This document shows positions 38,703 to 46,281 of a DNA stretch of 64,000 nt, piece after piece. A program made the position numbers and the translations under genes. Source of the DNA: Streptomyces lincolnensis (lineage in GTDB: Bacteria; Actinomycetota; Actinomycetes; Streptomycetales; Streptomycetaceae); the NCBI RefSeq assembly GCF_021173675.1, contig NZ_JAIHON010000004.1, positions 372,001 through 436,000 of the forward strand, in the 5' to 3' direction. Under the pieces are notes generated by a model. That model saw only the letters and a program-made list of their open reading frames with translations, ran no database searches and was not told the origin of the DNA. Within the stretch, counting starts at the first letter, position 1, and each line of letters starts with the position of its first letter.

Positions 38703-39020
38703 GTGACCTACGTCATCGCGCAGCCTTGTGTCGACGTGAAGGACAAGGCCTGCATCGAGGAGTGCCCGGTCGACTGCATCTACGAGGGCTCCCGGTCCTT
38801 GTACATCCACCCGGACGAATGCGTCGACTGTGGCGCCTGTGAGCCGGTCTGCCCGGTCGAGGCGATCTTCTACGAGGACGACACCCCGGATGAGTGGAAG
38901 GACTACTACAAGGCGAACGTCGAGTTCTTCGACGAGCTCGGTTCGCCCGGTGGCGCGAGCAAGCTGGGGCTGATCGAGCGGGACCACCCGTTCATCGCCG
39001 CGCTGCCGCCGCAGGCCTGA
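38703..39020 (+). CDS. fdxA: Seven-iron ferredoxin FdxA
   Basis: Soluble electron carrier, 105 aa, with one 3Fe-4S and one 4Fe-4S cluster. Cys9, Cys17 and Cys50 fit the 3Fe site; Cys21, Cys40, Cys43 and Cys46 the 4Fe site; Cys25 is the extra conserved Cys of Azotobacter FdI-type proteins. GTG 38703 has AGGAGG at 38688-38693. A long C-terminal extension (YKANVEFFDELGSPGGASKLG) is typical of actinobacterial FdxA. Ends in a very strong terminator. Confidence 0.95.
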   Translation: MTYVIAQPCVDVKDKACIEECPVDCIYEGSRSLYIHPDECVDCGACEPVCPVEAIFYEDDTPDEWKDYYKANVEFFDELGSPGGASKLGLIERDHPFIAALPPQA

Positions 39021-39043
39021 ACATCCGGCACCCCCAGGCGTGC

Positions 39044-39098
39044 CGCCTCGGTCCCGTACGGCCTGATCGCACCGATCACCCCGTACGGGACCGAGGCG
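39044..39098 (+). terminator. fdxA terminator, 18-bp perfect stem
   Basis: Arms 39044-39061 and 39081-39098 are perfectly complementary over 18 bp. The 19-nt loop itself contains GATCG/CGATC. It ends 43 nt before the dapC start. Confidence 0.85.
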
Positions 39099-39141
39099 TT
39101 TGCCGTACGACCCGTACGACCCGAAAGCGAGCCCGAACGCC

Positions 39142-40239
39142 GTGTCCGCAGTCTCCGACCGCCTGCCCACCTTCCCCTGGGACAAGCTGGCGCCGTACAA
39201 GAAGACGGCTGCCGCGCACCCCGGAGGCATCGTCGACCTGTCGGTCGGCACCCCGGTCGACCCGGTCCCCGACCTGATCCAGAAAGCGCTGGTCGACGCG
39301 GCGGACTCCCCGGGCTACCCGACGGTCTGGGGCACCCCGGCGCTGCGTGACGCGATCTGCGGCTGGGTGGAGCGCCGCCTCGGCGCCCGCGAGGTCACCC
39401 ACCGGCACGTCCTGCCGGTCGTCGGCTCCAAGGAGCTCGTCGCCTGGCTCCCCACCCAGCTGGGCCTCGGCCCCGGCGACCGGGTGGCGTACCCGCGCCT
39501 GGCCTACCCGACGTACGAGGTGGGCGCGCGGCTGGCACGGGCGGAGTACGAGGTCTACGACGACCCGACCGAGCTGGACCCCGAGGGTCTGAAGCTCCTC
39601 TGGCTGAACTCCCCGTCGAACCCCACGGGCAAGGTCCTGTCCAAGGCGGAGCTCACCCGGATCGTGGCCTGGGCCCGGTCGCACGGCATCCTGCTCTTCT
39701 CCGACGAGTGCTACCTGGAGCTGGGCTGGGAGGCCGACCCGGTCTCGGTCCTGCACCCTGACGTCAACGGCGGCTCGTACGACGGCGTCGTGGCGGTCCA
39801 CTCGCTCTCCAAGCGCTCCAACCTGGCCGGGTACCGCGCGGCCTTCCTGGCGGGCGACCCGGCCGTCCTGGCGCCCCTGCTGGAGATCCGCAAGCACGGC
39901 GGCATGATGACGCCGATGCCGACCCAGGCGGCCGTCGTGGCGGCCCTCGGCGACGACACCCACGTCCACGAGCAGCGCGAGCGCTACGCCGCCCGCCGTG
40001 CCCTCCTGCGCGAGGCCCTGCTCGCCCACGGCTTCCGCATCGAGCACAGCGAGGCGAGCCTCTACCTCTGGGCCACCCGCGAGGAGTCCTGCTGGGACAC
40101 CGTCGCCCACCTCGCCGACCTCGGCATCCTCGTGGCCCCCGGCGACTTCTACGGCGAGGCGGGCGCCACGTTCGTCCGCGTGGCCCTGACGGCCTCGGAC
40201 GAGCGGGTGCGGGCCGCGGTGGAACGACTGGCGCGGTAA
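39142..40239 (+). CDS. dapC: N-succinyldiaminopimelate aminotransferase DapC
   Basis: PLP-dependent class I/II aminotransferase that makes N-succinyl-LL-2,6-diaminopimelate in the succinylase branch of lysine and cell-wall DAP synthesis. 365 aa. Motifs: VDLSVGTPVDPVP, LNSPSNPTGKVLS, SDECYLELGW and the PLP lysine in VHSLSKRSNLAGYR. Start taken as GTG 39142 (MSAVSDRLPTFPWDKL); TTG 39100 would place the start at the foot of the fdxA terminator. dapE, the next pathway enzyme, is 2 kb downstream. Confidence 0.93.
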   Translation: MSAVSDRLPTFPWDKLAPYKKTAAAHPGGIVDLSVGTPVDPVPDLIQKALVDAADSPGYPTVWGTPALRDAICGWVERRLGAREVTHRHVLPVVGSKELVAWLPTQLGLGPGDRVAYPRLAYPTYEVGARLARAEYEVYDDPTELDPEGLKLLWLNSPSNPTGKVLSKAELTRIVAWARSHGILLFSDECYLELGWEADPVSVLHPDVNGGSYDGVVAVHSLSKRSNLAGYRAAFLAGDPAVLAPLLEIRKHGGMMTPMPTQAAVVAALGDDTHVHEQRERYAARRALLREALLAHGFRIEHSEASLYLWATREESCWDTVAHLADLGILVAPGDFYGEAGATFVRVALTASDERVRAAVERLAR

Positions 40240-40253
40240 CCGCCGCCGAACAC

Positions 40254-40293
40254 AGTGATGGGGCCCAGGAAGTGATTCCTGGGCCCCATCACT
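40254..40293. terminator. Bidirectional terminator after dapC
   Basis: AGTGATGGGGCCCAGGAA (40254-40271) pairs perfectly over 18 bp with 40276-40293, loop GTGA, between convergent genes. Confidence 0.88.
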
Positions 40294-40310
40294 CGGCCGA
40301 AGCCAGGTGC

Positions 40311-40763
40311 TCAGCCGAGCGGCAGGCTCTTGACCGGCAGCTGGTCCGTGGCCGGCAGGCCGCCGCCCTTGGTCACGGAGTCCGTCGGCAGACCGCCCTT
40401 CGTCGCCGTGGACGCGGTGTCACCGACGATGTCCCCGGCGGAGCCCGCCGCGTCACCCGCCGTCTTCTGGGCCGCCGGCGTCGCCTTCTTCACGGCCTTT
40501 CCGCTGGTCTTGCCCGCGGCCGGCACCGCCTTCTGGACCGTCTTGCCGCCGGTCTCGCCCGCGGTGCCGGTCAGGTTCTGCGCGGCACCGTCGACGGTGT
40601 TGCCGACGCTCGCCCCGTCCAGGGCGGTCAGTCCGCCGAGGTTCGGGGCTGCCGGCAGCTCGGGGGCCGCACTGGCGGAGCCGGCCGCACCGACCCCGGC
40701 AGCCGCTCCCGCAGCGACGAGCAGCGCGGCACGGGCGATCCGTCGGGTCAGGGGGAGGGACAT
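40311..40763 (-). CDS. Small secreted Ala/Gly/Lys/Thr-rich protein, 150 aa
   Basis: ATG 40763 with AAAGGAG upstream. Signal peptide MSLPLTRRIARAALLVAAGAA...SASAA, cleaved near Ala32-Ala33. The mature part is low complexity with near-repeats (GGKTVQKAVPAAGKTSGKAVKKATPAAQKTAG) and no Cys or Trp, so probably disordered and either wall-associated or released. I know similar proteins only as hypotheticals in streptomycetes. Its promoter zone carries the palindrome at 40854-40868. Confidence 0.7.
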   Translation of the reverse strand: MSLPLTRRIARAALLVAAGAAAGVGAAGSASAAPELPAAPNLGGLTALDGASVGNTVDGAAQNLTGTAGETGGKTVQKAVPAAGKTSGKAVKKATPAAQKTAGDAAGSAGDIVGDTASTATKGGLPTDSVTKGGGLPATDQLPVKSLPLG

Positions 40764-40853
40764 GGTGCTCCTTTGACGGAGGAAACGATCTCGGACGCAG
40801 TGACTACCGCTCGAAGCCCCGGAAGGTTGCGGCGGCCCAACGTAAAGAGTTGG

Positions 40854-40868
40854 TAATGCGTCGCATTA
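40854..40868. promoter_or_regulatory. Perfect 15-bp palindrome upstream of the secreted protein
   Basis: TAATGCG-T-CGCATTA, about 90 bp upstream of the start at 40763, in an AT-richer stretch (40840-40900). A likely repressor or activator site; regulator unknown. Confidence 0.5.
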
Positions 40869-40925
40869 TCAGCTGCGGATAAAATCGGGCAAAAAGCGCC
40901 CGGTTCGGCGGTCCGTCGAATCCTT

Positions 40926-40950
40926 ACAGCCCTTTGTTTTCAAGGGTTGT
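40926..40950 (-). terminator. Weak hairpin downstream of the transglycosylase-like gene
   Basis: ACAGCCC (40926-40932) pairs with GGGTTGT (40944-40950) including one G-U, with an AT-rich loop. It lies 87 nt beyond the stop at 41037. Confidence 0.4.
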
Positions 40951-41036
40951 GGCGGATACGGGAGTGACAGGGCGAAAACCTGCGCACACCCGCGCCCGAA
41001 TCCACCGGACGTAGCCCGTCCGGGTGACCTCCCGCA

Positions 41037-42014
41037 CTACTGCGCAGTCACGATGCGCACGGAGCCGGTGGTCCGCTCCGTCCCCGCCGTCCCGCCGTCC
41101 GTGCCGGTCGGCAGCCACTGGCTGTCGGTGTTCCCGGCCGTCCACTGCCGTCCGGCGTACGCGACCCGCTCGATGCGCAGCGCGGAGGCGTTGGCCACCG
41201 CCCAGTGCGCCAGCTGCCAGCCGCGCTGTTCCAGGCTGCGGCCGGAACCGGAGGTGGTGTCGGCGGTCACGGGCAGCGTCACGGTCCGCCCGTCGCCCGT
41301 GTCCGCGGACGGCGCCGGCGACTCCGCCGCCCCCACCTCGGCGGAGGCCGTCTCCAGCACGTCCCGCCCGAAGTCCCGTACGAGCGCGGAGCGCACCGCG
41401 TCCGCGCCGGCGGCCTGCGCGGTGCCCGGACGCCCGGCGCAGGTCAGGGTGGCCGCCGACTCCCCGGTGAGGGCGGCGGCGAGCAGCGTGGCGTCCGGCT
41501 CGTGCTTCGCGTACGCCGTCGGGAAGCCGCTGCGCTGCACCTTCTGCGCGGCCACGGTCAGCGGAAGCTCCTGGTAGCCGCGGACCTTGGCGAGGTGCTC
41601 GTAGAAGATGTTGGCCGCGTAGGCCGGGTCCATGATCTCCTTCGGCGTGCCCCAGCCCTGCGAGGGCCGCTGCTGGAACAGGCCGAGCGAATCACGGTCG
41701 CCGTGGCTGATGTTGCGCAGCGCCGACTCCTGGAGCGCGGTGGCGAGCGCGATCGTCACGGCCCGCTCGGGCATCCCGCGCCCGGTGCCGACGGCGGCGA
41801 TCGTCGCCGCGTTCACCGCCTGCTCGGGCGTGAACTCGTACGTCTTTCCCGCCCCCGTGCCCGAGACGACTCTGCACCCCGGGGCGCCGGCCCCGCCCGT
41901 CACGTACTGCACCACCAGATACCCGGCGACAGCGCACAGGACCACGAAAGCCGCCCCGCAACGGAAGAGGCGGCCGCGACGCTTGGAAGGAGGGGACTGC
42001 TCTGGCATCCGCAC
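41037..42014 (-). CDS. Membrane-anchored lysozyme/transglycosylase-like protein, 325 aa
   Basis: One N-terminal membrane helix (CGAAFVVLCAVAGYLVVQYV) after a basic cytoplasmic segment. The extracellular domain has AVTIALATALQESALRNISHGDRDSLGLFQQRPSQGWGT: the Glu of ALQES aligns with the catalytic acid of SLT-type folds, and SLGLFQQRPS is the substrate-groove motif. The C-terminal about 110 aa are Ser/Thr/Ala-rich. Often annotated as a heavy-metal transporter; that name has no sequence support. GTG 42014 or ATG 42008 may start it; no clear ribosome site, so a leaderless message is possible. Divergent from dapE. Confidence 0.7.
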   Translation of the reverse strand: MRMPEQSPPSKRRGRLFRCGAAFVVLCAVAGYLVVQYVTGGAGAPGCRVVSGTGAGKTYEFTPEQAVNAATIAAVGTGRGMPERAVTIALATALQESALRNISHGDRDSLGLFQQRPSQGWGTPKEIMDPAYAANIFYEHLAKVRGYQELPLTVAAQKVQRSGFPTAYAKHEPDATLLAAALTGESAATLTCAGRPGTAQAAGADAVRSALVRDFGRDVLETASAEVGAAESPAPSADTGDGRTVTLPVTADTTSGSGRSLEQRGWQLAHWAVANASALRIERVAYAGRQWTAGNTDSQWLPTGTDGGTAGTERTTGSVRIVTAQ

Positions 42015-42060
42015 AAGATACTGGAGAGTACGGAGTCGCGTGTGCCGGGTGGGAAAGTCT

Positions 42061-42084
42061 GTGCCCGGTCCCGGGCACTAGGGT
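42061..42084 (+). promoter_or_regulatory. dapE promoter with embedded palindrome
   Basis: TAGGGT (42079-42084) is a good -10 hexamer 7 nt before the dapE ATG, predicting a leaderless transcript; this agrees with the missing ribosome site. Directly upstream GTGCCCGG (42061-42068) and CCGGGCAC (42071-42078) form a perfect 8-bp inverted repeat filling the -35/-10 spacer. Confidence 0.55.
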
Positions 42085-42091
42085 CGAGAGT

Positions 42092-43171
42092 ATGGCTGAC
42101 ACCCCACTTGACCTCACCCTGGACGCCGCGCGGCTGACCGCGCAGCTCGTCGACTTCCCCTCCGAGAGCGGCACCGAGAAGCCCCTCGCGGACGCGATCG
42201 AGACCGCGCTGCGCGCCCTCCCGCACCTGACGGTCGACCGCTACGGCAACAACGTCGTGGCCCGGACGAACCTCGGCCGTCCGGAACGTGTCATCCTCGC
42301 CGGCCATATCGACACCGTCCCCATCGCGGCCAACGTCCCCTCCCGGCTGGACGACGAGGGATACCTGTGGGGATGCGGCACCTGCGACATGAAGTCCGGG
42401 GTGGCGGTGCAGCTGCGCATCGCGGCGACCGTGCCGTCCCCCAACCGCGACCTCACCTTCGTGTTCTACGACAACGAGGAGGTCACCGCGGACCTCAACG
42501 GCCTCAAGCACCTCTCGGAGGCCCACCCGGAGTGGCTGGAGGGCGACTTCGCGGTCCTGCTGGAGCCGACGAACAACCAGGTCGAGGGCGGCTGCCAGGG
42601 CACCCTCAGGATGTTCCTGAAGTTCACCGGGGAGCGGGCTCACTCCGCGCGCGCGTGGATGGGCTCCAACGCGATCCACGCCGCCGCCCCCGCCCTCGCC
42701 AAGCTCGCCGCCTATGTGCCGCGCAAGCCGGTCGTGGACGGCCTGGAGTTCCACGAGGGCCTCAACGCCGTACGCATCGAGGGCGGGGTCGCCACCAACG
42801 TCATCCCGGACGCCTGCACGGTCGTCGTCAACTTCCGGTACGCGCCCGACCGCACCGAGGAGGAGGCCGAGGCCTTCGTCCGCGACTACTTCGCGGACTG
42901 CGGTGTCGACGAGTTCGTCGTAGACGACCACGCGGGCGGCGCCCGCCCCGGCCTGAACCATCCGGCCGCGCAGGCCTTCATGGCGGCCGTCGGCGGCGAG
43001 GCCTTCCCCAAGTTCGGCTGGACGGACGTGGCCCGCTTCAGCTCGCTGGGCGTGCCCGCGGTGAACTACAGCCCGGGGGAGCCGCTGCTGGCCCACAAGG
43101 TCGACGAGCGAGTGAAGGCGGCGCTGATCCCGGTGGCGGAGGAACGCCTCAAGGCCTGGCTGACGTCCTGA
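42092..43171 (+). CDS. dapE: Succinyl-diaminopimelate desuccinylase DapE
   Basis: M20 metallopeptidase that releases succinate from N-succinyl-LL-DAP. 359 aa, typical. Metal ligands: His72 in AGHIDTVP (Asp74 adjacent), Asp of GCGTCDMKSG, Glu pair in YDNEEVTADLNG, Glu of LLEPTN and the His of LLAHKVDE. GERAHSARAW is the dimerisation-domain His motif. Divides with dapC the succinylase branch of lysine/DAP synthesis. ATG 42092, no ribosome site, immediately after a -10 hexamer. Confidence 0.94.
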   Translation: MADTPLDLTLDAARLTAQLVDFPSESGTEKPLADAIETALRALPHLTVDRYGNNVVARTNLGRPERVILAGHIDTVPIAANVPSRLDDEGYLWGCGTCDMKSGVAVQLRIAATVPSPNRDLTFVFYDNEEVTADLNGLKHLSEAHPEWLEGDFAVLLEPTNNQVEGGCQGTLRMFLKFTGERAHSARAWMGSNAIHAAAPALAKLAAYVPRKPVVDGLEFHEGLNAVRIEGGVATNVIPDACTVVVNFRYAPDRTEEEAEAFVRDYFADCGVDEFVVDDHAGGARPGLNHPAAQAFMAAVGGEAFPKFGWTDVARFSSLGVPAVNYSPGEPLLAHKVDERVKAALIPVAEERLKAWLTS

Positions 43172-43190
43172 TCCAGGACTGGTCCTGGAT
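43171..43190 (+). terminator. dapE terminator hairpin
   Basis: ATCCAGGAC (43171-43179) and GTCCTGGAT (43182-43190), perfect 9-bp arms starting at the last base of the stop codon. A further copy of TCCTGGATCCG follows at once. Confidence 0.5.
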
Positions 43191-43318
43191 CCGTTCCTGG
43201 ATCCGTCCCCGGCGGGTGTGTGTGACGGCGCTTCATGGCGGACATGCCTATGTCCCCCGTCCGTAACCCGCGTAGATCTACGCTGAGGTGGAAAGACCCG
43301 CAAGCGGAGGGAGCGCAC

Positions 43319-44077
43319 ATGGCTACAGGCAACCCCGAGGGCACGCAACGGCCACCGGAGGAGAAGCGCCTGGGACCGGTCCTCCGCAGGCGCGGCCAGG
43401 TCCAGGCGAGCACGACCGACCAGCGGCTGCTGGACGCGGGCGGCCCGTCCGACTGGGTCCACACCGACCCCTGGCGCGTCCTGCGCATCCAGTCCGAGTT
43501 CATCGAGGGCTTCGGGACGCTCGCCGAACTCCCGCCCGCCATCAGCGTGTTCGGCTCCGCGCGGACACCGGCGGACTCGCCGGAGTACGAGGCGGGCGTA
43601 CGGCTCGGCCGCGGCCTGGTGGAAGCCGGGTTCGCGGTGATCACCGGCGGTGGGCCGGGCGCCATGGAAGCGGCCAACAAGGGCGCCTGCGAGGCGAACG
43701 GCATCTCCGTCGGCCTCGGCATCGAGCTGCCCTTCGAGCAGGGGCTCAACCCCTACGTCGACATCGGCCTCAACTTCCGGTACTTCTTCGTCCGCAAGAT
43801 GATGTTCGTCAAGTACGCGCAGGGTTTCGTGGTCCTCCCCGGTGGTCTCGGCACCCTCGACGAACTCTTCGAGGCCCTCACCCTCGTCCAGACCCAGAAG
43901 GTCACCCGCTTCCCGATCGTCCTGTTCGGCAGCGAGTACTGGGGCGGCCTCGTCTCCTGGCTCAAGAACACCCTGATCGCCCAGGGCAAGGCGTCGGAAA
44001 AGGACCTCCTGCTGTTCCACGTGACGGACGACGTGGACGAGGCGGTGGCCCTGGTGTCGAAGGAGGCGGGCCGCTAG
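43319..44077 (+). CDS. LOG-family (TIGR00730) protein, 252 aa
   Basis: Rossmann-fold protein of the lysine-decarboxylase-like/cytokinin riboside monophosphate phosphoribohydrolase family. ISVFGSAR begins the domain, VITGGGPGAMEAANKGA is the nucleotide loop, and PGGLGTLDELFE (about residue 174) the LOG signature with catalytic Glu. The N-terminal about 70 aa (PPEEKRLGPVLRRRGQVQ) are an actinobacterial extension. Likely reaction: hydrolysis of a nucleoside 5'-monophosphate; substrate in this host unknown. ATG 43319 with GGAGG at 43306-43310. Mycobacterial Rv1205 is the positional equivalent (from memory). Confidence 0.88.
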   Translation: MATGNPEGTQRPPEEKRLGPVLRRRGQVQASTTDQRLLDAGGPSDWVHTDPWRVLRIQSEFIEGFGTLAELPPAISVFGSARTPADSPEYEAGVRLGRGLVEAGFAVITGGGPGAMEAANKGACEANGISVGLGIELPFEQGLNPYVDIGLNFRYFFVRKMMFVKYAQGFVVLPGGLGTLDELFEALTLVQTQKVTRFPIVLFGSEYWGGLVSWLKNTLIAQGKASEKDLLLFHVTDDVDEAVALVSKEAGR

Positions 44078-44087
44078 CAACTTCTTC

Positions 44088-44295
44088 CGCCCCCGCCGCC
44101 CCTACCCGTCCCCGATCTGCGGGTGGGTGGGGGCTGGTCGCGCCCGCGCGGCGGTAGCCGCATATTCAGCACAGCCCCGCGCCCCTGGGTCTTTCAGCCC
44201 GTCCGGCGTTTGAGGACGAGGCCCCTCAAGGGCCGACAGCGGGGGTCTGGGGGCGGCAGCCCCCAGGGATGGGACGGGTAGGGGCGGCGGGGGCG
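44088..44295. repeat. 208-bp composite repeat with 25-bp perfect inverted ends, containing element copy 2
   Basis: Arms 44088-44112 and 44271-44295 are exact inverted copies over 25 bp. The core holds the dispersed element (44118-44190, inverted relative to 36581-36654) and a second unit (44191-44266) with GTCCGGCGTTTGAGGACGAG, GGCCC/GGGCC and a CTGGGGGC/GCCCCCAG hairpin. No target-site duplication or open frame. It fills the gap between the convergent LOG and FolP2-like genes. Confidence 0.75.
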
Positions 44296-44305
44296 AAAAA
44301 GGTGC

Positions 44306-45166
44306 CTACGCCAGCCCCCGCCGGGCCACCGCCGGAGGCCGGTGGCCCGCGATCGACGCGACCATGTCCAACACCTGCCGCGTCTCGGCGACTTCGTGCA
44401 CCCGATACACCCGCGCCCCCAACCACGCGGACACAGCGGTCGTCGCCAGAGTCCCCAGCACCCGTTCCTTCACGGGCTTGTCCAAGGTCTCCCCGACGAA
44501 GTCCTTGTTGGACAACGACACCAGCACCGGCCACCCGGTCCCCACCATCTCCCCGAGCCGCCGAGTCGCCTCCAGACTGTGCCGCGTGTTCTTCCCGAAG
44601 TCGTGCCCGGGATCGATCAGCACGGACTGACGAGGCACCCCGAGCGCCACGGCCCGCTCGGCCAGCCCGACCGTCACCCGCAGAATGTCGGCCATGACGT
44701 CGTCGTACGTCACCCGATGCGGCCGCGTCCGCGGCTCCGCACCGCCCGCGTGCGTGCACACCAGCCCCACCCCGTACCGCGCGGCGACCTCCGCCAGCCC
44801 GGGATCCACCCCACCCCACGCGTCGTTCAGCAGATCCGCCCCGGCCTGGCACGCGGCCTCGCCGACGGAGGCCCGCCAGGTGTCCACGCTGATGACGACA
44901 TCGGGGAAGCGCCGCCGCACCTCGGCCACGAACCCGACGGTCCGCCGTGCCTCCTCCTCGGCGGACACCTCCTCGCCGGGCCCGGCCTTGACCCCGCCGA
45001 TGTCGATGATGGCGGCACCGTCGGCCACCGCCTGCTCCACGCGCGCGAGGGCGGGCTCGTCGCGGAAGGTCGCCCCCTGGTCGTAGAAGGAGTCGGGGGT
45101 GCGGTTCACGATCGCCATGATCACCGGCTCGTGAGCGCCGAATTCACGCCTGCCCAGCCTGAGCAT
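44306..45166 (-). CDS. FolP2-like dihydropteroate synthase paralogue, 286 aa
   Basis: TIM-barrel pterin-binding protein. IMAIVNRTPDSFYDQG matches the DHPS first motif and VLIDPGHDFGKNTRHS the later one. The loop that reads DIGGESTRPG in authentic DHPS is DIGGVKAGPGEEV here, lacking the Ser-Thr-Arg that touches substrate. This agrees with mycobacterial FolP2 (Rv1207), reported to lack DHPS activity. ATG 45166 is preferred (AGGTCGCAGGGG upstream) over GTG 45181. True substrate unknown. Confidence 0.85.
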   Translation of the reverse strand: MLRLGRREFGAHEPVIMAIVNRTPDSFYDQGATFRDEPALARVEQAVADGAAIIDIGGVKAGPGEEVSAEEEARRTVGFVAEVRRRFPDVVISVDTWRASVGEAACQAGADLLNDAWGGVDPGLAEVAARYGVGLVCTHAGGAEPRTRPHRVTYDDVMADILRVTVGLAERAVALGVPRQSVLIDPGHDFGKNTRHSLEATRRLGEMVGTGWPVLVSLSNKDFVGETLDKPVKERVLGTLATTAVSAWLGARVYRVHEVAETRQVLDMVASIAGHRPPAVARRGLA

Positions 45167-45313
45167 CCCCTGCGACCTCACTTCGTACGTCCCGCGTTGT
45201 CGGCGTCTGTGGCCGCCTGCGACCCTAACTGTCGGACGCGCATGGCACGATCGGACCCTGACACATCCGACGCCGGCGGCCGGCCGCCGGCACCGACCAT
45301 GGGGACCTCAGCG

Positions 45314-45667
45314 ATGGTTATGTTCTTGTTCCTGGTCATCGCGCTCGCGGTCGTGGTCGCCGCGGTGACGCTCGCCGTGGTGGGCGGCGGCGAGGGCGAC
45401 GGCCCCCTGCCCGAGGTGGCCCCCGAACGGCTCCAGGACCCGTTGCCCCCGGACCGCCCGGTCAACCGTGCCGACATCGAGAGCCTCCGCTTCCCGCTGG
45501 CCGCCCGCGGCTACCGCATGGCGGACGTCGACGACGCCCTCGGCCGCCTCGGCGCGGAACTCGCCGAGCGGGACGCCCGGATCGCCGACCTGGAGTCCGC
45601 CCTGGCCGGCGCCCGGACCGCCGCCCACATGTCCATGGAGAAGCACGCCGAGGAGGACCACCAGTGA
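45314..45667 (+). CDS. DivIVA-domain membrane protein, 117 aa
   Basis: Start taken as ATG 45314 (MVMFLFLVIALAVV); ATG 45299 and ATG 45320 are alternatives and none has a strong ribosome site. One N-terminal helix, then a short linker and the DivI1A motif LRFPLAARGYRMADVDDALGRL with a following coiled coil (LGAELAERDARIADLESALAGA). Such proteins sit at the membrane and may relate to polar growth or division (family inference). The TGA overlaps the GTG of the glycosylase gene. Confidence 0.8.
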   Translation: MVMFLFLVIALAVVVAAVTLAVVGGGEGDGPLPEVAPERLQDPLPPDRPVNRADIESLRFPLAARGYRMADVDDALGRLGAELAERDARIADLESALAGARTAAHMSMEKHAEEDHQ

Positions 45668-46245
45668 GCGACGGCGGTGCCCTCGCCGGCTTGGACGGCG
45701 CGCTGCGCTGCCCCTGGGCCCTGTCCACCCCGGACTACGTGACGTACCACGACGAGGAGTGGGGCCGCCCGGTCCACGGCGACGACGCCCTCTATGAACG
45801 GCTCAGCCTGGAGGCCTTCCAGTCCGGCCTCTCCTGGATCACCATCCTCCGCCGCCGCGAGGGCTTCCGCGCCGCCTTCGCCGGCTTCGAGATCGCCAAG
45901 GTCGCCACCTTCACGGACGCCGACGCCGACCGCCTGCTCACCGACACCGGCATCATCCGCAACCGGGCCAAGATCGACGCCACCCTCGCCAACGCCCGGG
46001 TCCTGGCCGACTGGGCCCCGGGCGAGCTGGACGAGCTGATCTGGTCGCACGCCCCGGCTCGCGGCCCGGCCCCGAAGACCCTCGGGGACGTCCCGGCGGT
46101 CACTCCGGAGTCGACGGCCCTGTCCAAGGCCCTGAAGAAGCGGGGCCTGCGCTTCGTCGGCCCGACCACGGCGTACGCCCTGATGCAGGCGTGCGGCCTG
46201 GTCGACGACCACCTGGAAGCGTGCGTCGCCAGGAACACGCCTTAG
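45664..46245 (+). CDS. tag: DNA-3-methyladenine glycosylase I
   Basis: Base-excision repair enzyme that removes 3-methyladenine. 193 aa. Tag signatures: RCPWALSTPDYVTYHDEEWGRPVHGDDALYERLSLE with the zinc Cys near the N-terminus and the first His, EAFQSGLSWITIL with the catalytic-face Glu, and C-terminal FVGPTTAYALMQACGLVDDHLEAC carrying the remaining His/Cys ligands. GTG 45664 is coupled to the DivIVA-domain gene (GTGA). Confidence 0.93.
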   Translation: MSDGGALAGLDGALRCPWALSTPDYVTYHDEEWGRPVHGDDALYERLSLEAFQSGLSWITILRRREGFRAAFAGFEIAKVATFTDADADRLLTDTGIIRNRAKIDATLANARVLADWAPGELDELIWSHAPARGPAPKTLGDVPAVTPESTALSKALKKRGLRFVGPTTAYALMQACGLVDDHLEACVARNTP

Positions 46246-46281
46246 GGACACGCTTCGGGGGTGCGGGGCGCTACGGCGACG

